NCBI RefSeq assembly: GCF_013366805.1
Contig: NZ_WQMO01000012.1
Location: 1-32,663, forward strand
Length of the DNA stretch: 32,663 nucleotides
Direction: 5' to 3'
Source of the DNA: Wolbachia endosymbiont of Litomosoides brasiliensis
GTDB lineage: Bacteria > Pseudomonadota > Alphaproteobacteria > Rickettsiales > Anaplasmataceae
Each line of letters begins with the position of its first letter. Position 1 is the stretch's first letter. This document shows, piece after piece, positions 7,746 to 18,260 of this stretch. Position numbers and translations under genes: made by a program. The notes beneath the pieces were generated by a model. The model was not told where the DNA came from. It worked only from the letters and a program-made list of their open reading frames with translations, and searched no databases.

Positions 7746-9554
7746 TTATATATCATCAAGCATGGCATGGTTAACCTCAACCTTATACTTTGATTCTAAG
7801 TAGCTAATTAACTGCTCTTTTAGTGATATCATTACACGTTTTCCAGTATCGAACGTGTCTAACTTGCCATTTGATGAGTACATTCCTTTTAAAATACCCA
7901 CTATAACTTCATTATTGTGCTGAACAGGGTCTGTTACTGAACCAATCATTTTCATATTAAAAATCTCCTCTACAAAAGAAAAGGGATAGCTTTGCTGACC
8001 TATTTCATTGCGATGTATCTGCCGGTCCTTAATCAATTCTATACCTTGAGTCTTTTCCAAATCTGCCTTTTCTTCTAGTCGAGCTGCAACTTCTTGTCCA
8101 ATTTCAAACATCTTTTCTTTTATAAACCCATCGCGCCAAAAATCTATCGCTAATGCCTTGCCTTCTTCAAAACTTCGCAATTTAGGTGGAACAATGTTGA
8201 CGATCTTTACACTAACAACAGCATCTCCAACACTCTTAAAATAACCCTTCTGGCCTTTTTCTTGTGAAAAGATGAAAGAAACCAAATCACTAGAGCTTTC
8301 CACACTATTACCGCTCTGATCCTTCCCACTAGCATCTATTGGACCGATAGTTTGTATAGGTAAATTATATTCACTGGATATTCCTTCAATCGTTATACCA
8401 TTATATACCTTATAGTTTACTTGATTTACAAAATCGTTGACTTTTTCAAAGGACCTCTGATTAATTAAAACTGACTTTATATTCTTCTTCAGATCAGCCA
8501 AGTTCTCATTAGAGATTTGGTGTGCATTATACACTTTTATTATATGCCAACCAAAACTGCTTGCTAGAACTTCACTTACTCCACCAACTTTGAGAGCAAA
8601 TACCTTTTCTCTCATATCCTCTGGTAAGAAATCCTTAGTTATATTGTTTACCCTAATTTCCTCAAGTTTTGTCTTTCCAAACTCCTCTACCATCTGTTCA
8701 AAGCTTATTTTACCTTCCCCAAATGCTCTCCGTGCTGCTTCAGCCTCTTCTTTAGCATGGAATATTAAGTTAAGTATATCTCTTTGATCTTTAAGCTCCT
8801 GTTGTTCTATTATATCGTCAACCTCTCTATCTGAAATCCGAATTTGATCTTCAAAGTATTTTTGATCCAAAGAAATATATTGTGCAGTTCGATATTCAGG
8901 GTAATAAAAATGAGATTTATTTTTTTCATACAAGTCAAATAAAGCTCGATCATCTGGTTCAGCAACGTCTGTAACTACATCTTGAGTTATTTTAACAATA
9001 TCAACTACTCTAGTTTGATAGCGGTTCTTATATATCTGTTCATCAATTTTTTCGCCAAAAGTTACTGGATAATTATCACGAAATAATGAAGCTATGAACA
9101 TAATGGCAGGTAAGATTCTCTCTAATCTTGCTACGTATTCTTCTTCCGTCATGTGCAAACTATTCAGCGTCTCACGAAATTTTTCTTTGTCAAATTCTCC
9201 TTTATTATTTTGAAAGTACTTGGTATTTTTAATGTGGTCTTTTATAGATTCTTCCCCAATTACTAACTCCAAATCACTAATCAAGTTAAACAGTAGTTTT
9301 TGCTCTATAAGTGCATTAAGCAAACCGTATTTCAATCTTTTTATCTGCTCTTCATCAATATCAGATCTAGAAGTCTGCTTTCCATAATTTTGATATAGCG
9401 ATTTGTACTCATCCAATGTTATAATTTCCTTTCCAACTCTAGCCACTTCTTCCTTTTTATTATCATCCAAGAGAAAGGTACCAACTCCCACAAAGATTAA
9501 CAAACAAGTTAAAATGACAATAGTTATTTTAGTAAAAAAATTTTTAATATCCAT
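7746..9554 (-). CDS. PpiD/SurA-like periplasmic peptidyl-prolyl isomerase
   Basis: With the ATG at 9554 the protein has 602 residues. It begins with a short cytoplasmic stretch and one membrane anchor (about 8-30, 'TIVILTCLLIFVGVGTFLL'), then a SurA-type chaperone domain (roughly 35-150, 'LLNALIEQKLLFNLISDLEL'), a parvulin PPIase domain (about 215-345, containing 'FGWHIIKVYNAHQIS') and a long C-terminal region. This is the PpiD layout: a membrane-anchored foldase at the exit of the Sec translocon that helps secreted and outer-membrane proteins fold. An in-frame TTG at 9578 would add 8 residues and was not preferred. It lies 135 bp before rpsP on the same strand; the promoter between them suggests separate transcription. 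A dead IS sits 72 bp upstream of the start. Confidence 0.88.
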   Translation of the reverse strand: MDIKNFFTKITIVILTCLLIFVGVGTFLLDDNKKEEVARVGKEIITLDEYKSLYQNYGKQTSRSDIDEEQIKRLKYGLLNALIEQKLLFNLISDLELVIGEESIKDHIKNTKYFQNNKGEFDKEKFRETLNSLHMTEEEYVARLERILPAIMFIASLFRDNYPVTFGEKIDEQIYKNRYQTRVVDIVKITQDVVTDVAEPDDRALFDLYEKNKSHFYYPEYRTAQYISLDQKYFEDQIRISDREVDDIIEQQELKDQRDILNLIFHAKEEAEAARRAFGEGKISFEQMVEEFGKTKLEEIRVNNITKDFLPEDMREKVFALKVGGVSEVLASSFGWHIIKVYNAHQISNENLADLKKNIKSVLINQRSFEKVNDFVNQVNYKVYNGITIEGISSEYNLPIQTIGPIDASGKDQSGNSVESSSDLVSFIFSQEKGQKGYFKSVGDAVVSVKIVNIVPPKLRSFEEGKALAIDFWRDGFIKEKMFEIGQEVAARLEEKADLEKTQGIELIKDRQIHRNEIGQQSYPFSFVEEIFNMKMIGSVTDPVQHNNEVIVGILKGMYSSNGKLDTFDTGKRVMISLKEQLISYLESKYKVEVNHAMLDDI

Positions 9555-9625
9555 AAATAAAAGTTGACTAGCGGTCAATTGTAGAATAGTGATAATTTAG
9601 CTTTTGTAAACTTATTGGTTAGTTA

Positions 9626-10723
9626 TACTAATTTTCATTATTAGTGGGTCAAATAAGTGACGTTGCAAAGTTGTTTAATTGCAGAATGAGAAGGAGGGTA
9701 ATAAAACTTACACAAAGCACTCTCAAGCAAAGCAATCATACTATAGACTTTATTACGCAAAACATTCTGTTCTATATACAACCAAAGTCTCTCAACAAGA
9801 TTGAGCTCGGGTGAGTATATGTAGTAGGTATATAACATCAACGTTTTTAGGTACCTTTAAATTTTTTGATTTATGTCAACTAGCATAATCCATGACAAGA
9901 AGGGCTTCTCATGCTCTTAAACATTGCAACATTTGTTCAAGAAATAGATTCATACAATCAGTGTTGACATATCTACAGTGCAAATAAGCTAGAACTCTCT
10001 TCATTTCCAGGATTAACTGCACCATATAGGTAAAAATTTTGCTCACTTAATTTTACTTTAACCTGTGTTCTAACGCCCTTTTTAAGTCACCCATGTCCAA
10101 CTTTCGAATGTGTGCCAAGCTGCGATTCATCAAAGATAAACAACTCTTGTTCAGGGGCTTATCAATAGCCTCATTAAGTTTTTTTAACTCTTCCTGTCCA
10201 CCTTATATCTTGTTCATTATGAATTGATCTTGGTGTAATATACGAAACTTCATTTTTTGCATATTACACTGTACTGTAGACTTGCTGACATTCAAGCCAA
10301 ATTTTTCCTAAATTCTTATTTTCATTTCTTTAATGGTAATATCAGGGTTTTCTTGTACCTATACTTCAACTTGTTCAAATTGATCTTGATTCAATCTAGT
10401 TTTTCTACGACGTTGAGGGAAAACAAACAATTTTTCTTCTCTTCCAAGTTTTAGGTGCTTTGTCCATGCAGTTAATGCTGTCCTTGAAATGCAATATATT
10501 TTTGCTATGGCTGTTATACTGTGCTTTTCTGCTGCAATCACAGCATTCAGTTTTCTTGTAACGTATGCGCTTTTCGCACTTTCTTCAGCATTTCTTTTAC
10601 TTATTCCACGACTTTTTTATCGAACAACTTTGGTTTCAATAACGTTTAAATCCCCTATCTTACTTTAGCAAAGTTCCTTTTCCCATTATTGTCTATCCAC
10701 TCCTTATACAGTGGAAATTGGTA
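9626..10723 (-). mobile_element. Dead full-length IS630-type element (copy C)
   Basis: 1.1 kb, flanked by TA at both ends. In transposase sense the left end (10723 downward) reads TACCAATTTCCACTG and the right end (9626) is the complement of ..AATGAAAATTAGTA, a loose inverted repeat. This is the best preserved N-terminal domain of the family: about 60 residues open at 10359-10541 with a helix-turn-helix ('SITAIAKIYCISRTALTAW') and a basic 'RRRKTRLNQDQFEQ'. The C-terminal catalytic piece is open at 9641-9841 ('SPELNLVERLWLYIEQNV'). The frames between are broken, so the element is inactive by itself. Confidence 0.9.
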
Positions 10724-11168
10724 CTAGAAGGCAAGTTTAAAGTAAAATCAGATAGACAAAATTTTTATCTCCACAGTACAGTTAATTCTAAAAATAGTAA
10801 AGAGTTCTAGCTTGTTTGCACCGAAAAATCAACACTGATTGTATGAATCTATTTCTTGAACAAATGTTGCAATGTTTAAGAGCATGAGAAGCCCTTCTTG
10901 TCATGGATTATGCTAGTTGACATAAATCAAAAAATTTAAAGGTACCTAAAAATATTGAGATTATATACCTACTATCATGCTCACCTGAGCTCAACCCCTA
11001 TTGAGAGGCTCGATTGCATATAAACAGAACATTTCGCGTAATAAAGTCTATAATACAATTGCTTTGCTTGAGAGCGTTTTGTGTAATTTATCATCTCTCT
11101 TTCTCACTCTACAATTAAACAACTCTGCAATGTTACTCATTTGACTTAATTAATAATAAAAATTAGTA
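10724..11168 (+). mobile_element. IS630-type 3' half copy (copy D)
   Basis: The DNA directly after copy C matches the last ~440 bp of the same element in the opposite direction, beginning inside the catalytic domain (equivalent of 'TAGAACACAGG') and ending with a degenerate right terminus AAATTAGTA at 11160-11168. It carries the last catalytic region near 10980-11010, with stops and frameshifts. Together with copy C it forms a long imperfect inverted repeat (9626-10065 against 10724-11168). Confidence 0.82.
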
Positions 11169-11877
11169 CAACACAATACCAAAAGAAAATCTTATATCAA
11201 CACAGATGCCACTACTAATTCCAACATTAGTAACGGCACAAAAAAAGCCTACCATTATTGCATTTATTGCATTACCTCTAGCACTCCCCTTTTTCGAGTT
11301 AACTTGATCTCCCATAACGTAAGTAGATGTTTGTTTTGTTTTTCTCTTTAAGCCAACTCTACAGGAGTTTAACTATTTGCGCTTTGTATCAAAGAATCTG
11401 TCCTATATTTAAGCAAGGTAGTTGTTGTCTCCATATTATTACGCACAACGGCTTAGTGTAATAATGTATTTCCCTTCTCAACCCCTAAAGTTCAGGTAAG
11501 CACGGAATTTTTCATTTGGATTCCTCACTGGGTTATCTTTTGCATGTATTCTCTCTCCAATAGCTCCTTCCAAATGCTCTACTATGTCTTGAAATGGTAA
11601 TTTATCTCCTCTTTCAGATCTTGCACCATTGTGTTCGATACAATGACACAAAATCAAGGTATACTATTACTCGTCATGTCTACATCTGGCTTTATGGATA
11701 GAGCTGATTAAACACTTCCTTGTTAATTACTATTTCACTATTCCTGCTGAAGAACTTCTTCAATTTCTCAATTCTTTCACTATGTACTTTTCCTATGTTG
11801 TTACTAATAACCTCAAGTAAAGTCATAAGATTCTTCTGAATGACACTATTAATAATAATAAGCCCGTTAAAAGTCAA
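11169..11877 (-). pseudogene. Decayed ankyrin-like protein gene
   Basis: Read on the minus strand, broken frames join into one protein-like text. Upstream, 11692-11877 is open with 'SERIEKLKKFFSRNSEI'. After a frameshift comes 'PFQDIVEHLEGAIGERI' and 'NPNEKFRAYLNFRG' (about 11480-11640), then 'GNTLLH', a stop, 'AVVRNNMETTTTLLKY' and 'TPVELA' (about 11350-11475), a classic ankyrin-repeat cadence interrupted by three TAA codons, then a glycine/alanine-rich hydrophobic end (11169-11330). The 3' end is cut by IS copy D. Ankyrin proteins are abundant in Wolbachia and often act on the host; this one is dead. The family assignment rests on the repeat cadence only. Confidence 0.65.
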
Positions 11878-11968
11878 GAATTTAGTTAATAAATTAAGAT
11901 AGCAACCCCCTAGAGACAGTAAAACCCCTCATTTTTTACCCCACATGTCTATTGAGACTGGCTTATCT

Positions 11969-13384
11969 TTAATTATTCATAGAGTTAAAAAAGTCAGCAT
12001 TACTCTTCGTCAAAAGTAGTTTGTCACGCAAAAACTCCATTGCTTCAACAGGTCCCATAGGGCTTAGTATCCTACGCAACACCCATATTTTATTTAATAT
12101 AGCCTTATTAATTAATAGCTCTTCTTTTCTAGTTCCAGATTTCGTAATGTCAATAGCTGGAAATATTCGCTTATCGGCAAGTTTTCTATCAAGTATAATC
12201 TCAGCATTACCTGTACCTTTAAATTCCTCAAAAATAACCTCATCCATTTTTGAGCCGGTCTCTATAAGAGCAGTAGCAATTATTGTTAAGGAACCACCAT
12301 TTTCAATGTTACGAGCTGCTCCAAAAAAACGTTTTGGTCTTTGTAGTGCATTAGAATCCACACCACCAGTTAGAACTTTTCCAGATGAAGGAATAACTGC
12401 ATTATAAGCACGTGCAAGACGAGTTATAGAGTCGAGCAAGATTACCACATCTTTTTTATGTTCAACCATTCTCTTAGCTTTTTCTATTACTATTTCAGCA
12501 AGCTGTACATGGCGGTAAGCAGGTTCATCAAATGTAGAGCTTACTACTTCGCCTTTCACAGAGCGCATCATATCTGTCACCTCTTCAGGTCTTTCATCTA
12601 TGAGTAATACTATCAATTCTATTTCAGGATGATTTGTAGCTATAGAATGAGCCATTTGCTGAAGTAGTATAGTCTTTCCTGTACGGGGTGGAGCAACTAT
12701 TAATGCTCTTTGTCCTTTTCCAAGAGGTGCAACTATATCCACGGCACGCATATTTATACCTTTTTTATTATCACTACTGCTGTTGTTTTCAAGGACTAAA
12801 CTTTCCTCAGGATAAAGAGGAAGCAAATTATCAAAATGGGCGTACTTTCTTAATTCACTTACTTCAGTAAAGTTTATGCCTTGAACCTTAGTTAAAGTAA
12901 AATATCTTTCCTTATCACTAGGTGGTCTTATTTCTCCACATACTATATCTCCCGTGCGCAAACTAAACTTTTTTATTTGCCCATTAGAAATATAAACATC
13001 ATCAGTACTTGGAGCATAATTTGCATTTGCCGAGCGTAAAAAACCAAAACCATCAGGCAATATTTCCACCACTCCACTTCCTGTAGTAATACCTCCTTCT
13101 TCACTCATTTTCTTCATCAAACTGAATATCATTTCCTGTTTCAACATTCTGCCATTGCCCTTACCATTAGTTGAAACTTTTCTTTCTTCAGCTAGATTTA
13201 ATAATTCTTCCGCCGTTTTTTCTCTCAGCTCACTAAGGTCTAGTGTTTTTCTATTTTCCTTTACACCCTCGTTTGTTGTTTGTTTTGCCATATCGTTATT
13301 AGAAATTTGCTCACTTTTTTCTATTGGCTTAGGTGCAACTGCAACCTTTTCTTTTGTTAAAACATCCTTGTTGATCGTTACCAT
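11969..13384 (-). CDS. rho: Transcription termination factor Rho
   Basis: A 471-residue hexameric RNA helicase that ends transcription. Domains in order: an N-terminal extension rich in Lys/Glu (1-45), the Rho N-terminal helical domain (about 48-95), the RNA-binding cold-shock fold with 'DGFGFLRS' at 111-118, and the RecA-like ATPase from about 180. The P-loop is APPRTGKT at 231-238, '[13 protein letters not shown]' at 260-272, '[15 protein letters not shown]' at 314-328, the Q-loop '[10 protein letters not shown]' at 338-347 and the R-loop 'KGTGNAEI' at 389-396. All key parts are present. The ATG has a GGAGG ribosome site close upstream and a strong promoter at 13511-13538. The TrcR gene lies 204 bp upstream on the same strand. 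Confidence 0.98.
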   Translation of the reverse strand: MVTINKDVLTKEKVAVAPKPIEKSEQISNNDMAKQTTNEGVKENRKTLDLSELREKTAEELLNLAEERKVSTNGKGNGRMLKQEMIFSLMKKMSEEGGITTGSGVVEILPDGFGFLRSANANYAPSTDDVYISNGQIKKFSLRTGDIVCGEIRPPSDKERYFTLTKVQGINFTEVSELRKYAHFDNLLPLYPEESLVLENNSSSDNKKGINMRAVDIVAPLGKGQRALIVAPPRTGKTILLQQMAHSIATNHPEIELIVLLIDERPEEVTDMMRSVKGEVVSSTFDEPAYRHVQLAEIVIEKAKRMVEHKKDVVILLDSITRLARAYNAVIPSSGKVLTGGVDSNALQRPKRFFGAARNIENGGSLTIIATALIETGSKMDEVIFEEFKGTGNAEIILDRKLADKRIFPAIDITKSGTRKEELLINKAILNKIWVLRRILSPMGPVEAMEFLRDKLLLTKSNADFFNSMNN

Positions 13385-13510
13385 AGTCCTCCAAAAATTC
13401 TAATTGATGTTTACTAACCTAAAATGCGATTACAAGATAATAAATTAGGCTGAGTTAACCTTTAGGAAGTATCAAACTCAATTATTACTAAGCTACGTAC
13501 TTTACCTAGT

Positions 13511-13538
13511 ATTATACCAATAAATACCAGCAAGTCAA
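13511..13538 (-). promoter_or_regulatory. Candidate sigma70 promoter for rho
   Basis: On the minus strand TTGACT (13533-13538) and a perfect TATAAT (13511-13516) are separated by 16 bases, leaving a leader of about 120 bases before the rho start. This is the closest match to the sigma70 consensus seen in the window. A leader this long could hold the self-attenuation that rho genes often have, but no clear structure was recognised. Confidence 0.6.
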
Positions 13539-13588
13539 GTTAATTTAACATTAACATGGTATAAAAACAAGTAAATGATTTAAAAACT

Positions 13589-14179
13589 TTAATAATCTTC
13601 CCTTATATTTCTCAACCTTTCTTGTTTTTCCTCTTCCACTTTTGCTTTTTCCACTTCTGCTTCTAAGTTTTCTTGGCTACATAAGCCGAGCAATACGGGG
13701 TCTCGAGGTTTTATATTTTGCATATTGTAATGAGACCCATCTCTTATCTGTTCTACCGTATAACTTGTTGTACTGATCAATTTAGCTATAACATTATTAT
13801 CCAAGGCAGGGAATTTTTTTATTAAATAATAAATCGCGTCAGGTTTATCTCTACGCTTCACTGCAGAGGCAAAACCTAAAATATTACCGCCCACCTTATT
13901 CCTTTTTTTTACATTTTTTGCAATCAAACTTGGAATACGATTTGGGTTCTCTTTACAGTCAGAGATTTCTTTTTCAGTTATTATCCCAGAAATAACAGGA
14001 TTAAATTTTTCTATGTCTATTTCCTCATCAGCTATACCTTGTACCTCTTCAAGAGCCAACCTACAACACTGCGCTATCTGATTAAAAGTTAAAGCGGTAT
14101 TATCTACTAGCCAAGCAGCAATTTGCATGAAAAACTGTTTACTTCTACCATTATCGCCCTTAGAAAGTTCTGTTGACAT
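13589..14179 (-). CDS. TrcR / DUF1013 family protein
   Basis: A 196-residue protein of the DUF1013 family, conserved in alphaproteobacteria and named TrcR in Caulobacter as a cell-cycle transcriptional regulator. Recognised by 'AAWLVDNTALTFNQIAQCC' near residue 21, a segment that looks like a helix-turn-helix, by 'GIADEEI', 'KRRDKPDAIYYLIKKFPALD' near 107-126, and 'IKPRDPVLLGLCSQ' near 154-167. The C-terminus is a charged helix. The ATG at 14179 (GGAGA about 10 bases upstream) is preferred to an in-frame TTG three bases earlier. Direct DNA binding is inferred from the family, not shown here. It precedes rho on the same strand. Confidence 0.85.
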   Translation of the reverse strand: MSTELSKGDNGRSKQFFMQIAAWLVDNTALTFNQIAQCCRLALEEVQGIADEEIDIEKFNPVISGIITEKEISDCKENPNRIPSLIAKNVKKRNKVGGNILGFASAVKRRDKPDAIYYLIKKFPALDNNVIAKLISTTSYTVEQIRDGSHYNMQNIKPRDPVLLGLCSQENLEAEVEKAKVEEEKQERLRNIREDY

Positions 14180-14182
14180 CAA

Positions 14183-14449
14183 AAAAATATCTCCAAAATA
14201 AAATCAATTGTCGTTACATAGAGCTAAAATATAAGCTATTAAAATTAAAAAAGCATTAATTTTGTCACTAGATGACCTTTTTAGTTTAACTTCCTAGGCT
14301 AATTAAGCAGCTAGACCTGTCTGAAGTAGCTCAAAAAATATTTTCTCTCTTTACACATAATACTTAATCAAGTGTATATTTCCACTTGAGAAATGGTTAA
14401 TTCCAAACTAAGTATATTGTAATACCATATATAATAGCTTATAAGCTTA
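14183..14449. other. Intergenic, no gene seen
   Basis: The 267 bp between the trcR start and IS copy E hold no convincing frame. A 12-bp palindrome AGCTTATAAGCT (14436-14447) lies next to the IS end. The trcR promoter must lie here but no good -35/-10 pair was picked out. Confidence 0.5.
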
Positions 14450-15472
14450 TAATAATTCTCATTGCTAATGGATCAAATAAGCGACATTACAGAGTTGTTT
14501 AATTACGGAGTGAGAAAGAGAAGCAATAAATTTGTACAAAGCACCCTCAACAAAGTCTCTCAATAGAATTGAGCTCAGGTGAGTATGGTGTGGGTGTATA
14601 ATATCGATATTTTTTGGCGCCTCTAAATTTTTTGATTCATACCAACTAGCACAATCCATGACAAGAAAAGCTTTTCTTGTCCTTAGATATTGTAACATTT
14701 GTTCAAGAAATATATTCATACAACCAGTGTTGACATTTTGGTGCGAGTAAGTTGAAATCTCTTCATTGCTAGGATTAACTACCCGTAGAGATAAAAGTTT
14801 TTGTCTACCTAATTTTACTTCAACTGTGTTCTAGTGCTCTTTTTAACCCCCGCATCCAACTTTTGAATGTGTATCAAACCGCGATTCATCAAAGATGAAT
14901 AACTCTTGTTCAGGGTGTTTATCCATAGCCTCATCAAGTTTTTTTAACCCTTCCTATCTACCTCTATCTTGTTTATTGCAAATTGGTCTTGGCGCAATAT
15001 ACAAAAACTTCATTTTTTGCTTATCACGGTATATCGCAAACTTGTTGGCATTCAAGCCAAATTTCTCTTTTCTTTAACAGTAATACTATGGTTTTCTTAT
15101 ACCTATTATTTCAACTTGTTCAAATTAACTCTGATTCAACCTAGTTTTTCCACGACGTTGAGGGAGAGTAAACAATTCTGCTTCCCTTTCAAATTCTAGG
15201 TACTTTGTCCATGTAGTTAACGCTGTCCTTGAAATGCAATATATTTTTGCTATGGCTGTTATACTGTGCTTTCTGCTGCAATTACAGCGCTTAGTTTTTT
15301 TTACAACATATGCATTATTTCATCCCTTCTTCAGCATTTCTTTTGCTGATTCCACAACTTTTTCACTAATAATTTTGATTTTACGCCATTTAAACCTCGC
15401 TATTTTACTTACTTCAGCAAGGCTTCTTTTCCACTCTTGGCTACCCGTTTCTTATACAGTGGGAATTTGATA
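14450..15472 (-). mobile_element. Dead IS630-type element with internal deletion (copy E)
   Basis: About 1.02 kb, TA at both ends. The transposase reads on the minus strand. The catalytic piece at 14465-14719 keeps 'MNIFLEQMLQYLR' and 'FLVMDCASWYESKNL' but a deletion of roughly 75 bp removes the region that holds 'NPIERLWLYIKQNV' in other copies, so the last catalytic Glu is lost. The HTH part near 15120-15290 is broken. The right boundary (..GATA/TAAGC) coincides with a TA inside copy F. Confidence 0.87.
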
Positions 15473-16008
15473 TAAGCACCCTGAACAAAAGTTATCCTTC
15501 TTTGGTGGACTGCGGCTTGAGACACATTCAAAAGTTGGGTGCGGGTAGCTTAAAAAGGGCGTTAGAACACAGGTTGAAGTAAAATTAGGCAGATAAAAAC
15601 TTTTATCTCTACAGGCAGTTAATCCTAGCAATGAAGAGAGCTCTAGCTTATTTGCACTGGACGTCAACACTGATTGCACGAATATATTTCCTGAACAAAT
15701 GTCACAACATTTAAAAACATGAGAAGCCTTCCTTATCATGGATTATACTAGTTAGCATAAGTCAAGAAATTTAAAGGTACCTAAAAATACTGAGATTATA
15801 TACTTACCACCATACCCACCCGAACTCAATTCTATTAAGAGACTTTGGTTGTATATAAAACAGAAACATCCTGCATAATAAAGTCTATAATATAATTGCT
15901 TTACTTGAGAGGCTTTGTGTGCAAATTTATTACCTCTCTCTCTCACTTCATAATCAAACAACTCTGCAATGTCACTTATTTGACCCACTAACAATATGAG
16001 GGTTTGTA
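15473..16008 (+). mobile_element. IS630-type 3' half copy (copy F)
   Basis: Matches the second half of the element in the plus direction, starting at the equivalent of 'TAAGCCCCTGAACAAGAG' just before the first catalytic Asp and ending near GGTTTGTA (16001-16008). It is disabled by frameshifts. The start at a TA that directly joins copy E suggests that E inserted here into an older copy and that the older 5' half was later lost. Confidence 0.82.
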
Positions 16009-16483
16009 TCACTACCTATTTTCTGTATTGCCAGATCTTTTAAGCCTTAAATGCTGCAGCCTAGCCGCTTTCTAATGTAACTAATTGGGGCTACAAATAT
16101 TTAAAAAACTTACTAAGCAAAAAAACACCAGAGTAGTTGACTACTAACTCCTTAATTTTTAAAACTTAACGTTGGGTGATGTCTTAAACGCTTCAGCTTA
16201 TATAAGTAAAAACTTAGAAATTTCATAAAGACATAAGGTGCAAATATCACGGAAAATCAAACAACAGTATGCTAAACATAAGACCTTCTTATCATTTTAA
16301 CGTGCCCAGATTGGGCAGTTATATAAAACAACTTCAATACTATGATTGAAAAGCCCAAAGTGTGTCAAGTAGTCTTTTGCATCCTGTGAATCACTCTTGA
16401 ATAACTGATAACTATGCAATAAAGCCTGCTCTTATCGTCCTATAGCCTGTAACCACACACCTAGGTAATTTTGTAATGCCCTA
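16009..16483. other. 475-bp stretch without a clear gene, upstream of guaB
   Basis: No open frame of useful length was found on either strand. A near-perfect 14-bp palindrome AGTAGTTGACTACT (16132-16145) lies beside a run of seven T on the minus strand (around 16120), like a loose hairpin with T-tract, but the spacing is poor for a terminator. The sequence may be decayed coding DNA; no family recognised. Confidence 0.4.
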
Positions 16484-16510
16484 TTGCAATTTACTCAATT
16501 GGCGTATAAG
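16484..16510 (+). promoter_or_regulatory. Weak candidate promoter for guaB
   Basis: TTGCAA (16484-16489) and TATAAG (16505-16510) separated by 15 bases, about 25 bases before the chosen guaB ATG. If real, it excludes the more upstream in-frame TTG at 16484 as the start. The short spacer makes it uncertain. Confidence 0.28.
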
Positions 16511-16534
16511 CTTTTAATAAAGCCTATAAAAAAA

Positions 16535-18025
16535 ATGAAAGCCTGTTATTCATTTGACGATATACTTCTTTTACCAGCTTATTCTAATATATTGCCTTGT
16601 GATGCAGACACAAAAACTTATTTAACAAATAGTATAGAGCTCAACATCCCTCTTATATCTTCTGCAATGGATACTGTCACTGAATCAAATTTTGCAATAG
16701 CTATTGCACAACATGGTGGAATAGGTTGCATACATAAAAACTTATCAATAGATGAGCAAGTTTCAGAAGTAAGGAGAGTAAAAAAATATGAAAGTTGGAT
16801 CGTGTATAACCCAATCACGATTTCCCCAGATAAAACAGTTGCAGAAGCAATTTCATTAATGAAAGAGTACGACTATTCTGGCATTCCTGTAGTTGAGCAA
16901 TGCAAGTTAGTCGGAATTTTAACCAACAAAGATGTAAGGTTTATTGAAGATCAGAACATGAGTACAAAAGTCTCCGAGGTAATGACAAAAGAGAAGCTAG
17001 TTACAGTACGAGAGCAGGGGATAGATAGCGCTTCAGCAATGAAACTATTGCATGAAAATAGAATAGAGAAGCTTTTGATCATAGATGAAAACTCCTGTTG
17101 TATAGGTCTGATTACAGCTAAAGACATTAAAAAATACAATAGATACCCCAATTCATGTAAAGATAGTAAAGGGCGGCTCAGGGTTGCTGCTGCAGTTGGC
17201 ACCGGCAAAAAGGATGGCATAGAAAGATGTGAAGCTTTGATCGGAGAAGAAATTGACGTGATTATCGTGGATACTGCTCACGGTCATTCCGAAAATGTTA
17301 TTAATACTATTAAAGAAATAAAAACGATGTATCCAAGCACGCAGTTAGTTGCCGGAAATATTACAACAAAAGAAGCTGCTGAAGCGTTGATTAACGCGGG
17401 TGTTGACGCAGTGAAGGTTGGAATAGGACCTGGATCAATTTGCACAACCAGAATAGTTACAGGTGTAGGTGTGCCACAATTTTCTGCAATTCAAAGCGTT
17501 GCAGAAACATGTAAAACAAGAAAAGTAAGATTGATTGCTGATGGTGGAGTGAAATACTCAGGAGACATTGCAAAAGCTATTGCAGCTGGTGCTGATTCCG
17601 TGATGATAGGTTCAATTTTTGCTGGTACTAATGAAAGTCCAGGTGAGATTATCATGTATAAGGGTAGAGCATATAAAAGTTATCGAGGAATGGGATCTAT
17701 TAGCGCAATGAAACGAGGTTCTGCTAGCCGTTATTTTCAAGGCAAAGACCCAAAACTCAAACTAGTTCCACAAGGAGTGGAAGGAAGAGTGCCATTTAAA
17801 GGTCCAGCTTCAGGAGTAATTCATCAATTAATTGGCGGGTTACAAGCTGCAATGGGGTACACCGGTAATAGGAACATAGAAGAGATGAAGAAAAACTGCA
17901 AGTTTACAGTTATGACTGCATCAGGATTAAGAGAGAGCCATGCTCATGACATAACTATCACGCAGGAAGCTCCAAACTATACTTATCAAGTGTCCAACAA
18001 TTTGCCAACTGATTTAGACGTCTAA
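16535..18025 (+). CDS. guaB: Inosine-5'-monophosphate dehydrogenase
   Basis: Converts IMP to XMP with NAD+, the first committed step to guanine nucleotides. With the ATG at 16535 the protein has 496 residues and begins '[17 protein letters not shown]', matching the family N-terminus ('FDDVLLLP'). The TIM barrel is split by two CBS domains (about 91-203), '[16 protein letters not shown]' and '[17 protein letters not shown]'. The catalytic loop is '[20 protein letters not shown]' with the nucleophilic Cys at 303. Also visible: '[10 protein letters not shown]', '[15 protein letters not shown]' and the flap region 'FKGPASGV'. The in-frame TTG at 16484 was rejected because the extra 17 residues do not match the family. 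The gene stands alone between two dead IS relics. Confidence 0.97.
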   Translation: MKACYSFDDILLLPAYSNILPCDADTKTYLTNSIELNIPLISSAMDTVTESNFAIAIAQHGGIGCIHKNLSIDEQVSEVRRVKKYESWIVYNPITISPDKTVAEAISLMKEYDYSGIPVVEQCKLVGILTNKDVRFIEDQNMSTKVSEVMTKEKLVTVREQGIDSASAMKLLHENRIEKLLIIDENSCCIGLITAKDIKKYNRYPNSCKDSKGRLRVAAAVGTGKKDGIERCEALIGEEIDVIIVDTAHGHSENVINTIKEIKTMYPSTQLVAGNITTKEAAEALINAGVDAVKVGIGPGSICTTRIVTGVGVPQFSAIQSVAETCKTRKVRLIADGGVKYSGDIAKAIAAGADSVMIGSIFAGTNESPGEIIMYKGRAYKSYRGMGSISAMKRGSASRYFQGKDPKLKLVPQGVEGRVPFKGPASGVIHQLIGGLQAAMGYTGNRNIEEMKKNCKFTVMTASGLRESHAHDITITQEAPNYTYQVSNNLPTDLDV

Positions 18026-18260
18026 TTGTTAGTCGTCAACTAATACGGTAAAAGCAAACAGGATAAAGCAGGGGTTTTTGCACTAATACAAAAGTTCCTG
18101 CTGTAGTTAAAAATGCATTACTCCTTAATTCGTTAAGTTATAATGCACGTTTGTTGATTTATGTAGTTTGTATTATACCTGTGCTTGCTGTACAGCCTGC
18201 TACATCTATCGCATCATTATCAATTACTCTTCACCATTTCTGCTCTATCTTCATTTATAA
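18026..18260 (+). other. Intergenic with an open hydrophobic frame lacking a start
   Basis: From about 18065 to 18289 one plus-strand frame is open without ATG; it reads as hydrophobic text such as 'LLIYVVCIIPVLAVQPAT'. It runs into IS copy G. This could be a remnant of a membrane protein or chance in AT-rich DNA. Confidence 0.25.

Noticed and set aside
9641-10541. Active IS630 transposase made by programmed frameshifting in copy C
   Set aside because: Several frame breaks and stops separate the two open pieces; one frameshift would not join them.
12021-12407. Long open frame antisense to rho
   Set aside because: Shadow of conserved rho codons; no independent signal.
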